A stretch of DNA of 64,000 nt from Bolinopsis microptera (GCF_026151205.1 NC_087077.1:4400001-4464000), one strand, 5' to 3'. Shown: positions 24,457 to 36,935, counted from the stretch's first letter. Program-made: numbers and translations. Notes: a model not told the origin generated them from the sequence alone.

Positions 24457-25050
24457 TAGTACAGACAAATCCGTCTGAAAAAATCGATCTGCTGACACAC
24501 GAAGCTTTCAGAGGATTTTTGACGTTTTTGAGTCCTAATAGGTGCCCTCTATGGCTGACCAACTTTTCCAAACTTTTCCACGTGGCTTAAGGCCACTTTT
24601 TGCCACTTTTTACCACTTTTTACCACCTTTCTCGTATGTCAAATATCTAGCGTTCTGAATATCGTAGACAGTTCTAAATTGAACCCCGGTGTTCGTAATA
24701 TTAAGGAGAACAATTGTTTCTTCGAGAGTTTTCTTGTCAGATAATTAGATAATTGGCTAATTTATAATTAGCTAATTATTTTAAAAATCCAAAATTTTTT
24801 TTTGCTTAAAATGATCAAAATAACATGAAACGTGGAGAAAATTAGTTTTTAGAAAAATTAAAAATTTTTCGACTTAGAAAATTTTTCGACTTCGAAAAAA
24901 AAAATTTCGACAAAATTTTTTTTTGAATTTCCAAAAATTTTTGAGATTCGATATCAGTCATACATTGCACTATACTTTCTCGTGATACACAAACCTTTAT
25001 AATTTAGCGATATCGCTATTATCATAATCATAAATTTCAAGTTTGCAGAT
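24457..25050. repeat. Left terminal inverted repeat of the transposon (594 bp)
   Basis: Pairs with 31506-32076 almost throughout. About 23 bases (near 24975-24998, containing CTTTCTCGTGATACA) are present only in this arm. Short subrepeats CCACTTTTTGCCACTTTTTA lie about 135 bases from the tip, and A/T homopolymer blocks fill 24790-24950. Such subterminal repeats are typical transposase-binding sites (inference). Confidence 0.93.
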
Positions 25051-25374
25051 ACAGATCATGATAGAAGCCAGAAGGGGTTACGTTTCTTGTTTATCGTGAT
25101 CAGAATCTGCACATGATAGAAGGGGTTATGTTTCTTGTTTATCTTAATCAGAATCTGCACTTCTATAATGAAATATAACGCTGCCACACAATCCCTCATC
25201 TCAAAGAAACAGCAGTTTAGTTAAATCAACACAACCACCAATTTAACAACAACAGTTTAGTTAAATTAACACAACCACCATCCGCAGATCCTATTCTTCC
25301 CGCAATCACAATTCACAAGTTAAGTTTTCGTTTGCTACAAATCGTATTGTTTCTGCAAATCCCCTGTCTTTCCT

Positions 25375-28300
25375 ATGTTTCGCGAGCTTGCCATCAAAAT
25401 AAAGCTCCTAAAACAGTATGGAAAGAAAACGCAGGAAATCCGCAGTCTCTTATCTGGAAAGGAGATCGCCTACTGCCTCATATTATATCGTGTGGTAAGA
25501 ATTGTATCTTGTTCAGTATTTTATTATTACGGCTTTCTTTGAATTGTACGTTTTTTTTTCAAAATGCAAGTGCTTGAGTTGATACAATAGGGGGTGACGG
25601 TCGAGAGAAATGACATAGCAGTTACGAGGATAAATGCTCTGTTGAACGACTGGCTCAATGTCCCTAGTGTTGAGGAAAAAAAGAAGATTTACAAAAGCGT
25701 CTTCACCACATTATTCAAAATGGACACAGGTCAGTTATATTACTTTCGAGTTTTAGGTGCTGTTGTTTGTGCTCCAAAGTTGTCTAAATTTATCAATTAC
25801 CGTATGTATTTATCCTTATTAGCTTATTGACGGAAATATGGGCGATAAGAAATATAATCGTCAAATTGATCGTCTAGGTTCGGGTAAGGATGAGTACCAT
25901 ATTCGATCTGTGCAAAAATATTTAGCATTGGACAACAATTCTAAAGATGCGCTTAAATCGGCAATCAGAGGTATTTAAACATTTTTATCGTTCAAATTCG
26001 TTGAAATTGAATATTGAAACATCGCCTGATTATATATATAATAAATAGAACTAGAAATGATAAAATCAGCTTTTTGTCTGCAATCGGTATCCAAGAAATT
26101 CATGAGAATGTCAAATAAATTGAGCAGAGAGTCATATTTCACGATCACACTCCTCAGTTTACTACAATACTGACACTGAAGCAGTAGATGTTCTGAATGA
26201 AATTATTCCTCAAAGCGTGCAACCAGTAATACAAATATTACAATCATCTGACGCTGGTCCTTCTACTAGCAAGACTAAAGCTGAGATAACTAAAATTAGT
26301 GATCGATGCAAAATATGCTTAAAAGAAGACTTGTTAAAAAACCTTACGGTCATAACACGGAAGGTATTTTATAAAAACACACAACAGCATATTTTTCTTC
26401 TAAGTATTCATTTTTATTGATGAAATAATGTAATATTTTAAATCAAGATATGCAGTTCTTCGCCATCAATAGACATACGTTATAAACATATTAACATATT
26501 CAGGGAGTTGAGACATTACACTCGGCCGGGATTGAAATTCAAGTTGGCGATTTGTTCCACAACGTTTGCCGGCTAAATATCACAAGAAGAACCCGACCCT
26601 CAACTGCATCAACTGAATCAACAGTGAGAACAAGAAGTTCGGAATCGAATGTATTTTGCTTCCAAACACATTGTTTTTACTGCGGATTAAAAGTATCAGA
26701 TCGTTATCGCTATCACAACGAAACAAGATTTGTTGAAACCCTTGAGTGCAAGCTAACTGTAGACCAAGCTATAGCTAAGCGTCCTGCAGATGATCCATGG
26801 TGTCTCGAGGTAAGCTAAATTCCCACATAACTCTCATGCTCATAAAAAGGGTATGATAATAAAAAATTTCGTTTTATTTATATTGTGAAATGTTGTTGCA
26901 TGTTAATCACGCACGTGTATTCTCAGGTTTTAGGAAGGTTTAATACGGTTGTAGATCTTCCTGCTGCAGATGCCTGCTATCACAATGCATGTGCCATCAA
27001 TTTCAAATGTGGTTACGGTAAACCAAAGAAATTTGATTTAACAACACCTCACCCACCGAGAAAACGAAGGCATACGACAGAATCAATAGTGATCCCTCAA
27101 CGCTTACCGGATTTTTCCCGAATGGCTGCCTTTCTCACAATTATGAGAAAGTTTGAAGATTCTGAAACGGGAAGTGAAAAGTTAGCGGTCCTTCAAGATG
27201 AAATGGGTAAAATATCGGAGCCATATGGTGTTGTCTACATGAAAATGCAGATAAAGATACATTTTGATGATAACGTAGATTTCGTTGGTAAGTTATTTTA
27301 ACGACAATATTGTTCCAATCTTCCTTTAGAGAGTGCTGGTATTTTCAATGAGATGCACAAGTTGCAGCTAAATAACAAATTTTATTCCTGCAGATGGTCT
27401 TGTGATTATAACGAACCGGTCGTCTAGGATAATAAAAGACTTTTACGATAAGAAAGACAACTCATCTGAAATTGACGTTTCCAAAGAAAAGAAGAGAATA
27501 CTTAAAGCTGCCCTTGATGTGATGTTAGAGGAGATACGCACATTCGATAAGTATTCTTCGAAAACTGATGAATATCCTACAATTGTGGGTCAATCGGTAG
27601 ACGATCTGTTAAATGGTAATAGAATTTACGTATTCAAGTATTTAACACTACGTGGCATAAATTATTTATGATTTCTACTTGGGTTATTAGTTACACAATA
27701 AACAGTAAAAATTGTATAATGGCAAATCATTTCAGAGTTACCAGACCTTCTGAAGATGTTTGTTGAAGGTGTAGTGAAAACAAAAGTAAAGAGCAAGTCT
27801 AAAATGCTTGGTTTAGCACACTCTATATTAGCGGCTGTTAAGCCTGGCTCACTGATGTCACCTGTTCAACTAGGAATAGCAGTGACGGCGCACCATCTAT
27901 TTATGTCTGCATACCTAAACAAGATGCTGTCTTCGTTTGGATATGCATCTTCCTACCAAACTACACTCAATTTTGAAAAGTCAGCTGCAGTTACTCAGTC
28001 GAAGTCAACATCTAAACCTGGCGACTCTTTCGGGCAGTTCATTGCCGATAACGTTGATGACAACCCAGACACATTACACGGCAAGGACTCTGTACACGCA
28101 ATGGGGATTATGGTGGCAATGACTCCAGGTGTTATAACAAGCCTAACTATCAAAAAAGAAACCGTTTCTGTGGACAAACTTAAGTCCATGTCTGATGGCA
28201 ACATAAAAGTTTGTATGATCAAAGAAGCCAAATTCCTCAAAAACGTAAAATTTCTGGATATTTTTGGAGACATCCCATCTTTTACGTATCCAGAAAGTGA

Positions 28301-31300
28301 CCTGCTCTACATCACGTCAGCTGCTTTAGGGACTAAGACTCCATTATGGTCTGGCACAATGCAGGCAATGACACGAGGGCAACATCCTAAACCATCGTCG
28401 TTCCATTTTCTTCCTCTCATCAACCTGCAGCCGAGTAGTATCGACTGTGTCTATTCTACTCTGGTTTACATTAAGGAAGAGTGCAAGAAAATGGACTGCT
28501 ACCCTGTAGTGACTTTTGATCAGCCGCTATACTTTAAAGCAATGTCACTTACAAAGGCACAGGACTCTGATGTCTCGGACGTGTTTGTTCGGCTAGGGAC
28601 CTTTCACCTAATGATGTCCATACTTGCTTGTATTGGATACATAATGAAAGGATCTGGCCTAGAGGAAATCATAGGCCAATGTTACTCGGAGGTCACAGTG
28701 AAAGACATTATGAAAGGTAAAGCCTTTAATCGGGCTATAAGGGCCCATTCGATCGTCCACAGGGCTCTTTTCTACCTTCTCATCGAGGATAAAGTAGACT
28801 CTACTTTGACGAATGATGAAAAGATATCGCTCATGAGCTATCATCAGCGTCTTTCGGACAAAGAAGATCCCTGCGAAGTGAAGGACCTCAAGGAGCAGGG
28901 ACTCTTCAAAAAGCTGAGGGACATAATCCACGAGGCCAAAATAGAGCAGAATGAATCAAAAACGTCTAAGTTATGGTTACAGTACTTAGAAATGGTCGAC
29001 ATTCTTTTCGAACTCTATCGTGGTGAAAGGATTGGTGATGTCAAACAATCAATTTCTGCCAAAAAGCACATACTACCATATCTTGCAGCAGGTGATGATA
29101 AAATAGTACTTTTATATGTTTCCAAAATCGATTAACTAAGTATGGTTACGATTTCGTATTTAACCGTGTTTCTCTCTGCTGCAATGTTATATACTTTTAA
29201 TTAAAGCCAATTTAGGTAACCGTAATCATTACACTACTTCGTTGTGGCTCGATATTCAAGAAATGGAACAGCTGCAGTCAACACATCCTCAACTAAAGAA
29301 CTTTGTAGGATCTGATTTAGATTCGATTCGGCGATCTGATAGATTTTGGGGAGGTGAGTGTCTTGTATTCAATAACGTGCTAATGAGCTGATTATCGTCA
29401 TAATCATTTAGAAATATTTTATCACAATTAAATCTACCGCAACAATTTGTAAATCAAACACCTATTGATAAGTCTATTTCCAGCTATTTCAACCGACCAA
29501 ATCATAGAACAAGTTCTTATGAAATCTTTGAAGTCAAGAGGAGGTATGACTGGACCAGGAAAAGGCTTAAACGTTGAAGCCTCAAGGAACCAGTGGATTC
29601 ATAGTCGGCCAATTTGCGCAGCTGTAAGCAGGTTTGTCTGCGTTAATAATATTGAAGAATGAACGATCATTTTTATCCACTACTCCTGCTTATACTTAAG
29701 TAAATTTTACAGAGCACATCAAACTCTAAAACCTAGACACTTTCAGTGCAATCCAGAGTGTAGCAGGAGTTGCTTACTCCACAAGTGACCAGCATCAGCA
29801 GGCCTCAGAATCAAGAGTAGACGTTGACACACAAGATTTTGAAAAGATATGCTTATTTCTAGAGGAGAGGGAACCTTTTAGGGACAATGATGAGCTGGTA
29901 AACATTGTCAATGGTGTTCAGGCAGGGGAGTATGTTACAGCTCACAAAGCTCTAATGTTAGGAAATTGTATAGTCAATAGTATGGTTTCTAAAGAAATTA
30001 AGAAGTACAAATTTTCCCGAAAGATGGCAGTCGTCAATATGGCTGCTGTCTTAATTAAGGAAAAGAGTAGATCATACACCATCGATCCTAACCTCCTCTT
30101 CCAAAGACTTTTGTCTTCAATCATACTACGCCGAAACGATGTTGATATTGCCACAGTCTTCTGCCATGAGCTGTGTGCATTTCCTACAAGACTATTTTCT
30201 GCAGAAAAAATGATGCTATCCTCCGAAAATAAGTCACAATTCACTAACAAATTCCCCGTCCTAGATGATACGGAAAGTAGTAACAGAAGTGGGATGAGAT
30301 ATGTTATCGATGGAGGTATGCTTCTTCATCGCATTGCATGGAAGATTGGGTCTTCCTATAATGACATATGTGCCAGCTATGCTTCTTTTCTGTCAACGTA
30401 TCCATTGTGTACGATTGTATTTGATGGATACCATTGTAATTCAACTAAAGACATGGTCCACAATGTACGAGGGAGAAATCTCAACTGCTGTAACATTACA
30501 CCAGAGTTCTCTACTGCACTTACTGTAAAAAAGCCACAGTTCTTGTCTAACTCAAACAACAAGCAAAGATTCATCAACCTTCTCTCTGAATATTTGACGC
30601 AGTCAGGATTTACCTGCATACACGCTTCGGCTGACGCAGATGTACTTATTTGCAGGACTGCTATGGATATATTTAAAGATAAGAACAATGTGACTGTAGT
30701 TGGTGACGATACTGATCTATTGGTTATTCTTACCGATATGACAAAAAATGTCGTATTCAGTAGATGGAAAATCTATATGTCCACGAAAGCCCATGTTTAT
30801 GACCTACAAGCACTTAAACATCATCTTGGAGATAAAGTGGTTTCCTCGATATTAGTTTTACATGCATTCACAGGGTGTGATACGGTAAGCCGCATCTTCG
30901 GCGTCGGCCAAGACAAACTGTTGAAAATGAGGAATAAGTTAAGTGAAGCAGATCTTGATGTTTTTTACAGCCCTACTGCAACAAAAGAGGAAGTCAAGTT
31001 AGCCGGGGAGAATTTGTTTTCGATCCTATTGAGTCTCCTCCCCACTGATGCTACACTTGATGCAGCACGGTTACGACTGTTTAATGCCAAGGTCGTCACC
31101 GGGGTAACTGCCATTGAAAGTACATCTCTACCACCTACTTCAGCAGCCGCTTTGGAACATTCTCTGAGAGTCTACCATCAAGTTCAAACGTGGCTCGAAA
31201 ATGACTTGCAACCTACCGATTGGGGATGGAAACTCGTCAACGGACAACATATTCCTGTAACGTCACAACTTCCGGCAGCCCCCAGTCATATCCTAGAAAT

Positions 31301-31424
31301 CATTCATTGCAAATGCAAAGCCGGCTGCAAACACCAACAATGTAGCTGTCTGAAGCATAACATAAACTGTGGACCTGGATGCACTAACTGTTTGGACAAT
31401 TGCGAAAATCGTACAGACGACTAA
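25375..31424 (+). CDS. Transposon protein: transposase-like region + XPG/FEN1-like nuclease + CXC zinc motif
   Basis: Exons read by splice consensus and phase: 25375-25494, 25823-25970, 26158-26363, 26504-26809, 26927-27287, 27394-27615, 27736-29091, 29216-29353, 29484-29631, 29747-31424. This is 1,561 codons with no stop or frame break. Exon 26504-26809 has a Cys/His pattern (HNVC...CFYC) and the next has CYHNAC, likely zinc ligands. In 27736-29091 the candidate catalytic acids lie in IADNVDDN (Asp near 28047), VVTFDQPLY (Asp near 28518) and GSGLEE (Glu near 28662). The last exon has the nuclease acids in YVIDGG, IVFDGY, SADADV, GDDTDLL and AFTGCDT, then CKCKAGCKHQQCSC and further Cys. This protein family is abundant in animal genomes. 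An extra open segment at 25591-25729 has a good acceptor and donor, but including it breaks the frame at 25823, so it may be an alternative exon or my error. The N-terminus is the least certain part. Confidence 0.85.
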
Positions 31425-31505
31425 TAATAATATCAATTTCGGATCATTTATCTATACTATAATTTAATGTACTAAATGAATATGTTATATTAAGCTTATT
31501 TTACA

Positions 31506-32076
31506 ATCTGCAAACTTGAAATTTATGATTATGATAACAGCGATATCGCTAAAATATAAAGGTTGCAATCTATGACTGATATCGAATCTCAACAATTTTT
31601 GGAAATTCAAAAAAAAAATTTTGTCGAAATTTTTTTTTGTAAGTCGAAAAATTTTCTAAGTCGAAAAATTTTTAATTTTTCTAAAAACTAATTTTCTCCA
31701 CGTTTCATGTTATTTTGATCATTTTAAGCAAAAAAAATTTTTGGATTTTTAAAATAATTAGCTAATTATAAATTAGCCAATTATCTAATTATCTGACAAG
31801 AAAACTCTCGAAGAAACAATTGTTCTCCTTAATATTACGAACACCGGGGTTCAATTTAGAACTGTCTACGATATTCAGAACGCTAGATATTTGACATACG
31901 AGAAAGGTGGTAAAAAGTGGTAAAAAGTGGCAAAAAGTGGCCTTAAGCCACGTGGAAAAGTTTGGAAAAGTTGGTCAGCCATAGAGGGCACCTATTAGGA
32001 CTCAAAAACGTCAAAAATCCTCTGAAAGCTTCGTGTGTCAGCAGATCGATTTTTTCAGACGGATTTGTCTGTACTA
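31506..32076. repeat. Right terminal inverted repeat of the transposon (571 bp)
   Basis: Inverted copy of the left arm, beginning ATCTGCAAACTTGAAATTTA and ending GGATTTGTCTGTACTA, followed by the TTA target duplication. It lacks the roughly 23-base insertion present on the left. Confidence 0.93.
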
Positions 32077-32079
32077 TTA

Positions 32080-32666
32080 ACAAACAATTAGCAACTCATT
32101 AATAGCAACACTCTCTATAGTGCTCCTTTTATAGTGCTCCCTTTACTGGCACCATCGGTTAGCTCATGATCCATTCAACCTATTTATAGCTATTACAGGG
32201 ACCCGATAGTTGAAAGAGAACGAACTTCTTACTTATATAATATTCTTTATAGATTATATCTAAATGTAGCTCAGGTAAATGCTGCATAAGTTATAGATCC
32301 TAAAATAGGAGCACATACCTTTAGCTAAGATAATAGCGCTAATATATAACATTAAGCTATAAAGGGAGCGCTTTATAACGTCTGAAAAGCAGAAAGCTCT
32401 AAAAGCGGGTACTACCACTTAATGTAGCAAAAGAGAGAATCTACAAGACAATAGTCTTAAAACAGCAAGCTGAGGGTGGAGGTTGCCTTGTGTGGTATAA
32501 TGTAGAGGGAGTTATGTGCCTCGCCGGGCTAAAGTAGTGGATGACCTTGCTGTACGGCAAGTTAAACAAGGATCTGAAACTACTAGGTTCCGTACAGACT
32601 CAACTCTGCACCCGTGTCAATATGTTCATTATATGCAAGCCTCTTGATTTATAATGGTTCAGGCGA
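32080..32666. other. No gene recognised
   Basis: Intergenic-looking sequence rich in TATAGCT and TAGCTAA words between the transposon and the next minisatellite. Confidence 0.4.
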
Positions 32667-33191
32667 GGTCACTAGGTCAGAAAATACCTAGCAAATACCT
32701 AGCAAATACCTAGCGACCTTGTTCTTCTGAAAGAGGGGAAGCTAACATGGTCACTAGGTCAGCAAATACCTAGCGACCTTGTTCTTCTGAAAGAGGGGAA
32801 GCTAACATGGTCACTAGGTCAGCAAATACCTAGCGACCTTGTTCTTCTGAAAGAGGGGACGCTAACATGGTCACTAGGTCAGCAAATACCTAGCGACCTT
32901 GTTCTTCTGAAAGAGGGGAAGCTAACATGGTCACTAGGTCAGCAAATACCTAGCGACCTTGTTCTTCTGAAAGAGGGGAAGCTAACATGGTCACTAGGTC
33001 AGCAAATACCTAGCAAATACCTAGCAAATACCTAGCGACCTTGTTCTTCTGAAAGAGGGGAAGCTAACATGGTCACTAGGTCAGCAAATACCTAGCGACC
33101 TTGTTCTTCTGAAAGAGGGGAAGCTAACATGGTCACTAGGTCAGCAAATACCTAGCGACCTTGTTCTTCTGAAAGAGGGGAAGCTAACATG
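32667..33191. repeat. 60-bp minisatellite, 8 copies, with internal 11-bp sub-expansion
   Basis: The unit runs GGTCACTAGGTCAGCAAATA, CCTAGCGACCTTGTTCTTCT, GAAAGAGGGGAAGCTAACAT. In two copies the AGCAAATACCT segment is itself tandemly repeated (near 32690 and 33003). The copies are otherwise almost identical. Confidence 0.96.
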
Positions 33192-34555
33192 TTTACAGAT
33201 AGTCAGATATAAGATCCCAAGAGTTTATAATTTATCAAATCTCAGAATCAAAGAAAGTTCATTAGAATATGACAGATGGAATTATGGCATATCATTAATC
33301 GCGAGTTTCCATGGTAACTGTTATACAGACTGCTGTCCAGGAAGTACAGGAGAATTACAACTGAAATTAAACGACCAGACCAATCAAATAACAGCTGTCA
33401 GGTCATGTGAACTCTGTCATGTCACATGTGACCTCTGTCATGTCACATGTGACCTCTGTCATGTCACATGTGACCTCTGTCAACCCTGCCCGAAATAAAA
33501 CTCTTAACTTGACAGTGGAATCGTGCTGTATAACCCCATCAATAGAAAGGTTGAGTAGGGTAAGTAGCTGTAACTAGACAAAGGTACGTTAAACACGATC
33601 CCTCCCAAATATGCTGAATCCATTAACATTGAGTGGGGTAAGTGGCTCTGAGTGTAGGTTATTGATTAACAAATAACATAATAACAATCACTCGTCCACT
33701 GAGGCCGGCACATTTCAAGTACCACAGTCTGGAATGACACTGTCAATAGAACTATTATTATATATGAAAACCATGTAACTATGATAAATATAACTTTACC
33801 GAAAGTTAGTCTGGTCTTGAACAGCCGAACAGACGCTAATAAATATAGCTTAATATAACCCACCATGCAGTACTGACCTGACTGCCAAATCTCGAGTGTA
33901 GCCGATACGAGACTTCAGAAATAATAAATTTCCTGCCAGGTGAACGAGCCAATAATATGCTACATGCAGGCTAATTATCAGACCAATTAGGCATGATTAG
34001 GAGTGAGTAGTGGGTAATTAGAGGTAATTAAAAACCTGGACCACTGACAAGGAAATACATTAGCAGAACGGCAATTAGCATTGCTTAATGAACATGAGAT
34101 GAAGTGCTGCATCTTATGTAGGTTGTTATAAATACAGCAGATAGAAACAAGAAACAGATAGTGATCATGGTGCTAGAATAAGTTTAATATAAAAGTTCCG
34201 TAAACCAAATACTTCGCATTGAGGATCTCATGATGGGTGGTGAACTATTTGATTAACAGAATTAAGAGAACACGTCATAACGTCATTATACGGTGGAATT
34301 TAAGCAAGCAAGGTTACCTATTATATCCACTACTACTACTAGTAAGTTACATAATACTGCAATATTGTGCAATAGCAGTAAAGAAGATAGTAGATATGGA
34401 CTAATCGGCGCAGTGACGCAGTCTTCATATCCGCCTAGAATCTTTCTCTGACGTACAACCTTCTTTCTTTTTGGAGTAATTTTCTGCTTAATTAAAACGT
34501 CAATTGTGTAATAGAACGTGGCCGATCTACTCATATTTAATAGAAAGAGAGTTCA
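33192..34555. other. No gene recognised
   Basis: AT-rich. Includes the 21-bp repeat at 33402-33482, a CCATGGTAAC half X-box near 33310, and a two-copy GAGTAGGGTAAGTAGCTGTA/GAGTGGGGTAAGTGGCTCTG segment (about 33551 and 33631). No coding exon was supported. Confidence 0.4.
33402..33482. repeat. 21-bp repeat, about 4 copies
   Basis: The unit is about GACCTCTGTCATGTCACATGT. It contains the palindromic core TCACATGTGA. Confidence 0.93.
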
Positions 34556-34606
34556 ATGCGGTTCAATGTAGGGCGGTTCAATGTAGGGCGGTACAATGTA
34601 GGGCGG
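34556..34606. repeat. 14-bp repeat, about 4 copies
   Basis: The unit is GCGGTTCAATGTAG; the copies drift in one base. Confidence 0.85.
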
Positions 34607-34689
34607 TGCTACCTACATTCTACAATATACGAGATCTCGTGATAAGATAAATCTCATGATAAGATAAATAATACTGTGAGTAGAAAGGG

Positions 34690-36475
34690 GAATAGAGGGT
34701 AAAGAAGCTGAAACTACAAGACAAGAGTAACAGAGAGGGTAAAGTAAGAGAGGGTAACTACACAACAAGTGTAACGGAGAGGGTAAAGTAAGAGAGGGAA
34801 ACTACAAGACAAGAGTAACAGAGAGGGTAAAGTAAGAGAGGGTAACTACACAACAAGTGTAACGGAGAGGGTAAAGTAAGAGAGGGTAACTACAAGACAA
34901 GAGTAACAGAGAGGGTAAAGTAAGAGAGGGAAACTACAAGACAAGAGTAACGGAGAGGGTAAAGTAAGAGAGGGTAACTGCAAGACAAGAGTAACAGAGA
35001 GGGTAAAGTAAGAGAGGGTAACTACAAGACAAGAGTAACAGAGAGGGTAAAGTAAGAGAGGGTAACTACAAGACAAGAGTAACAGAGAGGGTAAAGTAAG
35101 AGAGGGTAACTACAAGACAAGAGTAACAGAGAGGGTAAAGTAAGAGAGGGTAACTACAAGACAAGAGTAACAGAGAGGGTAAAGTAAGAGAGGGTAACTA
35201 CAAGACAAGAGTAACAGAGAGGGTAAAGTAAGAGAGGGTAACTGCAAGACAAGAGTAACAGAGAGGGTAAAGTAAGAGAGGGTAACTACATGACAAGAGT
35301 AACGGAGAGGGTAAAGTAAGAGAGGGTAACTACAAGACAAGAGTAACGGAGAGGGTAAAGTAAGAGAGGGTAACTGCAAGACAAGAGTAACAGAGAGGGT
35401 AAAGTAAGAGAGGGTAACTGCAAGACAAGAGTAACAGAGAGGGTAAAGTAAGAGAGGGTAACTACAAGACAAGAGTAACAGAGAGGGTAAAGTAAGAGAG
35501 GGAAACTACAAGACAAGAGTAACAGAGAGGGTAAAGTAAGAGATGGTAACTGCAAGACAAGAGTAACAGAGAGGGTAAAGTAAGAGAGGGAAACTGCAAG
35601 ACAAGAGTAACAGAGAGGTTAAAGTAAGAGAGGGTAACTACAAGACAAGAGTAACAGAGAGGGTAAAGTAAGAGAGGGTAACTGCAAGACAAGAGTAACA
35701 GAGAGGGTAAAGTAAGAGAGGGTAACTACAAGACAAGAGTAACAGAGAGGGTAAAGTAAGAGAGGGTAACTACAAGACAAGAGTAACGGAGAGGGTAAAG
35801 AAGCTGAAACTACAAGACAAGAGTAACGGAGAGGGTAAAGTAAGAGAGGGTAACTACAAGACAAGAGTAACGGAGAGGGTAAAGTAAGAGAGAGTAGCTG
35901 CAAGACAAGAGTAACAGAGAGGGTAAAGTAAGAGAGAGTAGCTGCAAGACAAGAGTAACAGAGAGGGTAAAGTAAGAGAGGGTAACTGCAAGACAAGAGT
36001 AACGGAGAGGGTAAAGTAAGAGAGAGTAGCTGCAAGACAAGAGTAACAGAGAGGTTAAAGTAAGAGAGGGTAACTACAAGACAAGAGTAACGGAGAGGGT
36101 AAAGTAAGAGAGGGTAACTACAAGACAAGAGTAACAGAGAGGGTAAAGTAAGAGAGGGTAACTACAAGACAAGAGTAACAGAGAGGGTAAAGAAGCTGAA
36201 ACTACAAGACAAGAGTAACAGAGAGGGTAAAGTAAGTGAGGGTAACTACACAACAAGTGTAACAGAGAGGGTAAAGTAAGAGAGGGTAACTGCAAGACAA
36301 GAGTAACAGAGAGGGTAAAGTAAGAGAGGGTAACTACAAGACAAGAGTAACAGAGAGGGTAAAGTAAGTGAGGGTAACTACAAGACAAGAGTAACAGAGA
36401 GGGTAAAGTAAGAGAGGGTAACTACAAGACAAGAGTAACAGAGAGGGTAAAGAGAGGTTAGCTGCAAGACAAGAG
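34690..36475. repeat. 44-bp minisatellite, about 40 copies
   Basis: The unit is about AGAGTAACAGAGAGGGTAAA plus GTAAGAGAGGGTAACTACAAGACA, purine-rich on the plus strand. Variants (ACGGAG, ACTGCAAG, GAGAGTAGC, ACACAACAAGTG) recur in blocks. Four junction units carry GTAAAGAAGCTGAAAC (near 34700, 35800, 36190) and mark block boundaries. The minus strand is open in all three frames because the unit has no stop, so the long Leu/Ser-rich frames are not taken as genes. Confidence 0.96.
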
Positions 36476-36596
36476 TTGACAAATGGAAGATGCACTCTTA
36501 CACACGAGCAGTCAAAACACAGTGTACATCCATCCTGGACTGTCAGACGATACCGTACTGAGCTCGCCCGCCATGTGACCAGTTTCCTGCTCTATC

Positions 36597-36745
36597 ATTG
36601 GCCAGATCAGCCCACGTGCTATTTCTTCTTAGCTCTTATTGGTCGTGTTATTGCACGTGTGGTGGCCATGGCAACAAGAGTGGTTAACAGCGAACTGTCA
36701 TGAGAACCTGGTTTGTCCAATACATGGCCTGATAATCTGCACGTG
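36597..36745. promoter_or_regulatory. Promoter-like cluster: three CCAAT/E-box pairs and an X-box
   Basis: ATTGG 36597 - N11 - CACGTG 36613; ATTGG 36638 - N11 - CACGTG 36654; X-box GTGGCCATGGCAAC 36662-36675; CCAAT 36717 - N18 - CACGTG 36740. This is the densest set of NF-Y/bHLH/RFX-type sites in the window. It lies just beyond the 44-bp minisatellite. No gene start was identified beside it. Confidence 0.5.
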
Positions 36746-36864
36746 ATAAAAAGGAGTCTGAAATATATGGGCCTGCAAATGTTGACATGCTCACTATCTA
36801 CTAATATTACTAAAATTACTAAGCTCACAACGGTCTCTGTGTCTTTCTAACATTGGTCTCGTAC

Positions 36865-36935
36865 TGTAACACACTGTAACACACTGTAACACACTGTAAC
36901 ACACTATTACCCACTGTAACACACTGTAACACACC
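36865..36935. repeat. ACTGTAACAC 10-bp repeat
   Basis: About seven copies of ACTGTAACAC, one variant. Confidence 0.88.

Larger units (their letters stand above)
24457..32076 (+). mobile_element. Complete 7,620-bp DNA transposon, Academ-like, with long terminal inverted repeats
   Basis: The ends read TAGTACAGACAAATCCGTCTG (left, from 24457) and the exact complement ending at 32076. The TTA triplets at 24454-24456 and 32077-32079 form a 3-bp target duplication. The arms are 594 bp (24457-25050) and 571 bp (31506-32076). The interior holds one spliced plus-strand gene encoding a transposase-like region, an XPG/FEN1-like nuclease and a C-terminal CXC zinc motif. From established knowledge, Academ elements have 3-4 bp duplications and encode a DDE transposase with XPG-nuclease and Cys-rich modules, so this is the best fit. 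Near-identical arms, an intact frame and clean ends suggest a young, possibly still active copy. Superfamily placement is by memory of the family, not by alignment. Confidence 0.88.

Noticed and set aside
32667-33191. CRISPR-like regular array
   Set aside because: The 60-bp units are contiguous copies with no unique spacers, no cas genes are present, and the DNA is from a eukaryote.
35619-36128. Long Leu/Ser-rich minus-strand open frames in the 44-bp array
   Set aside because: All three minus frames are open because the unit has no stop codon. There is no start context, splice link or amino-acid conservation beyond the repeat.
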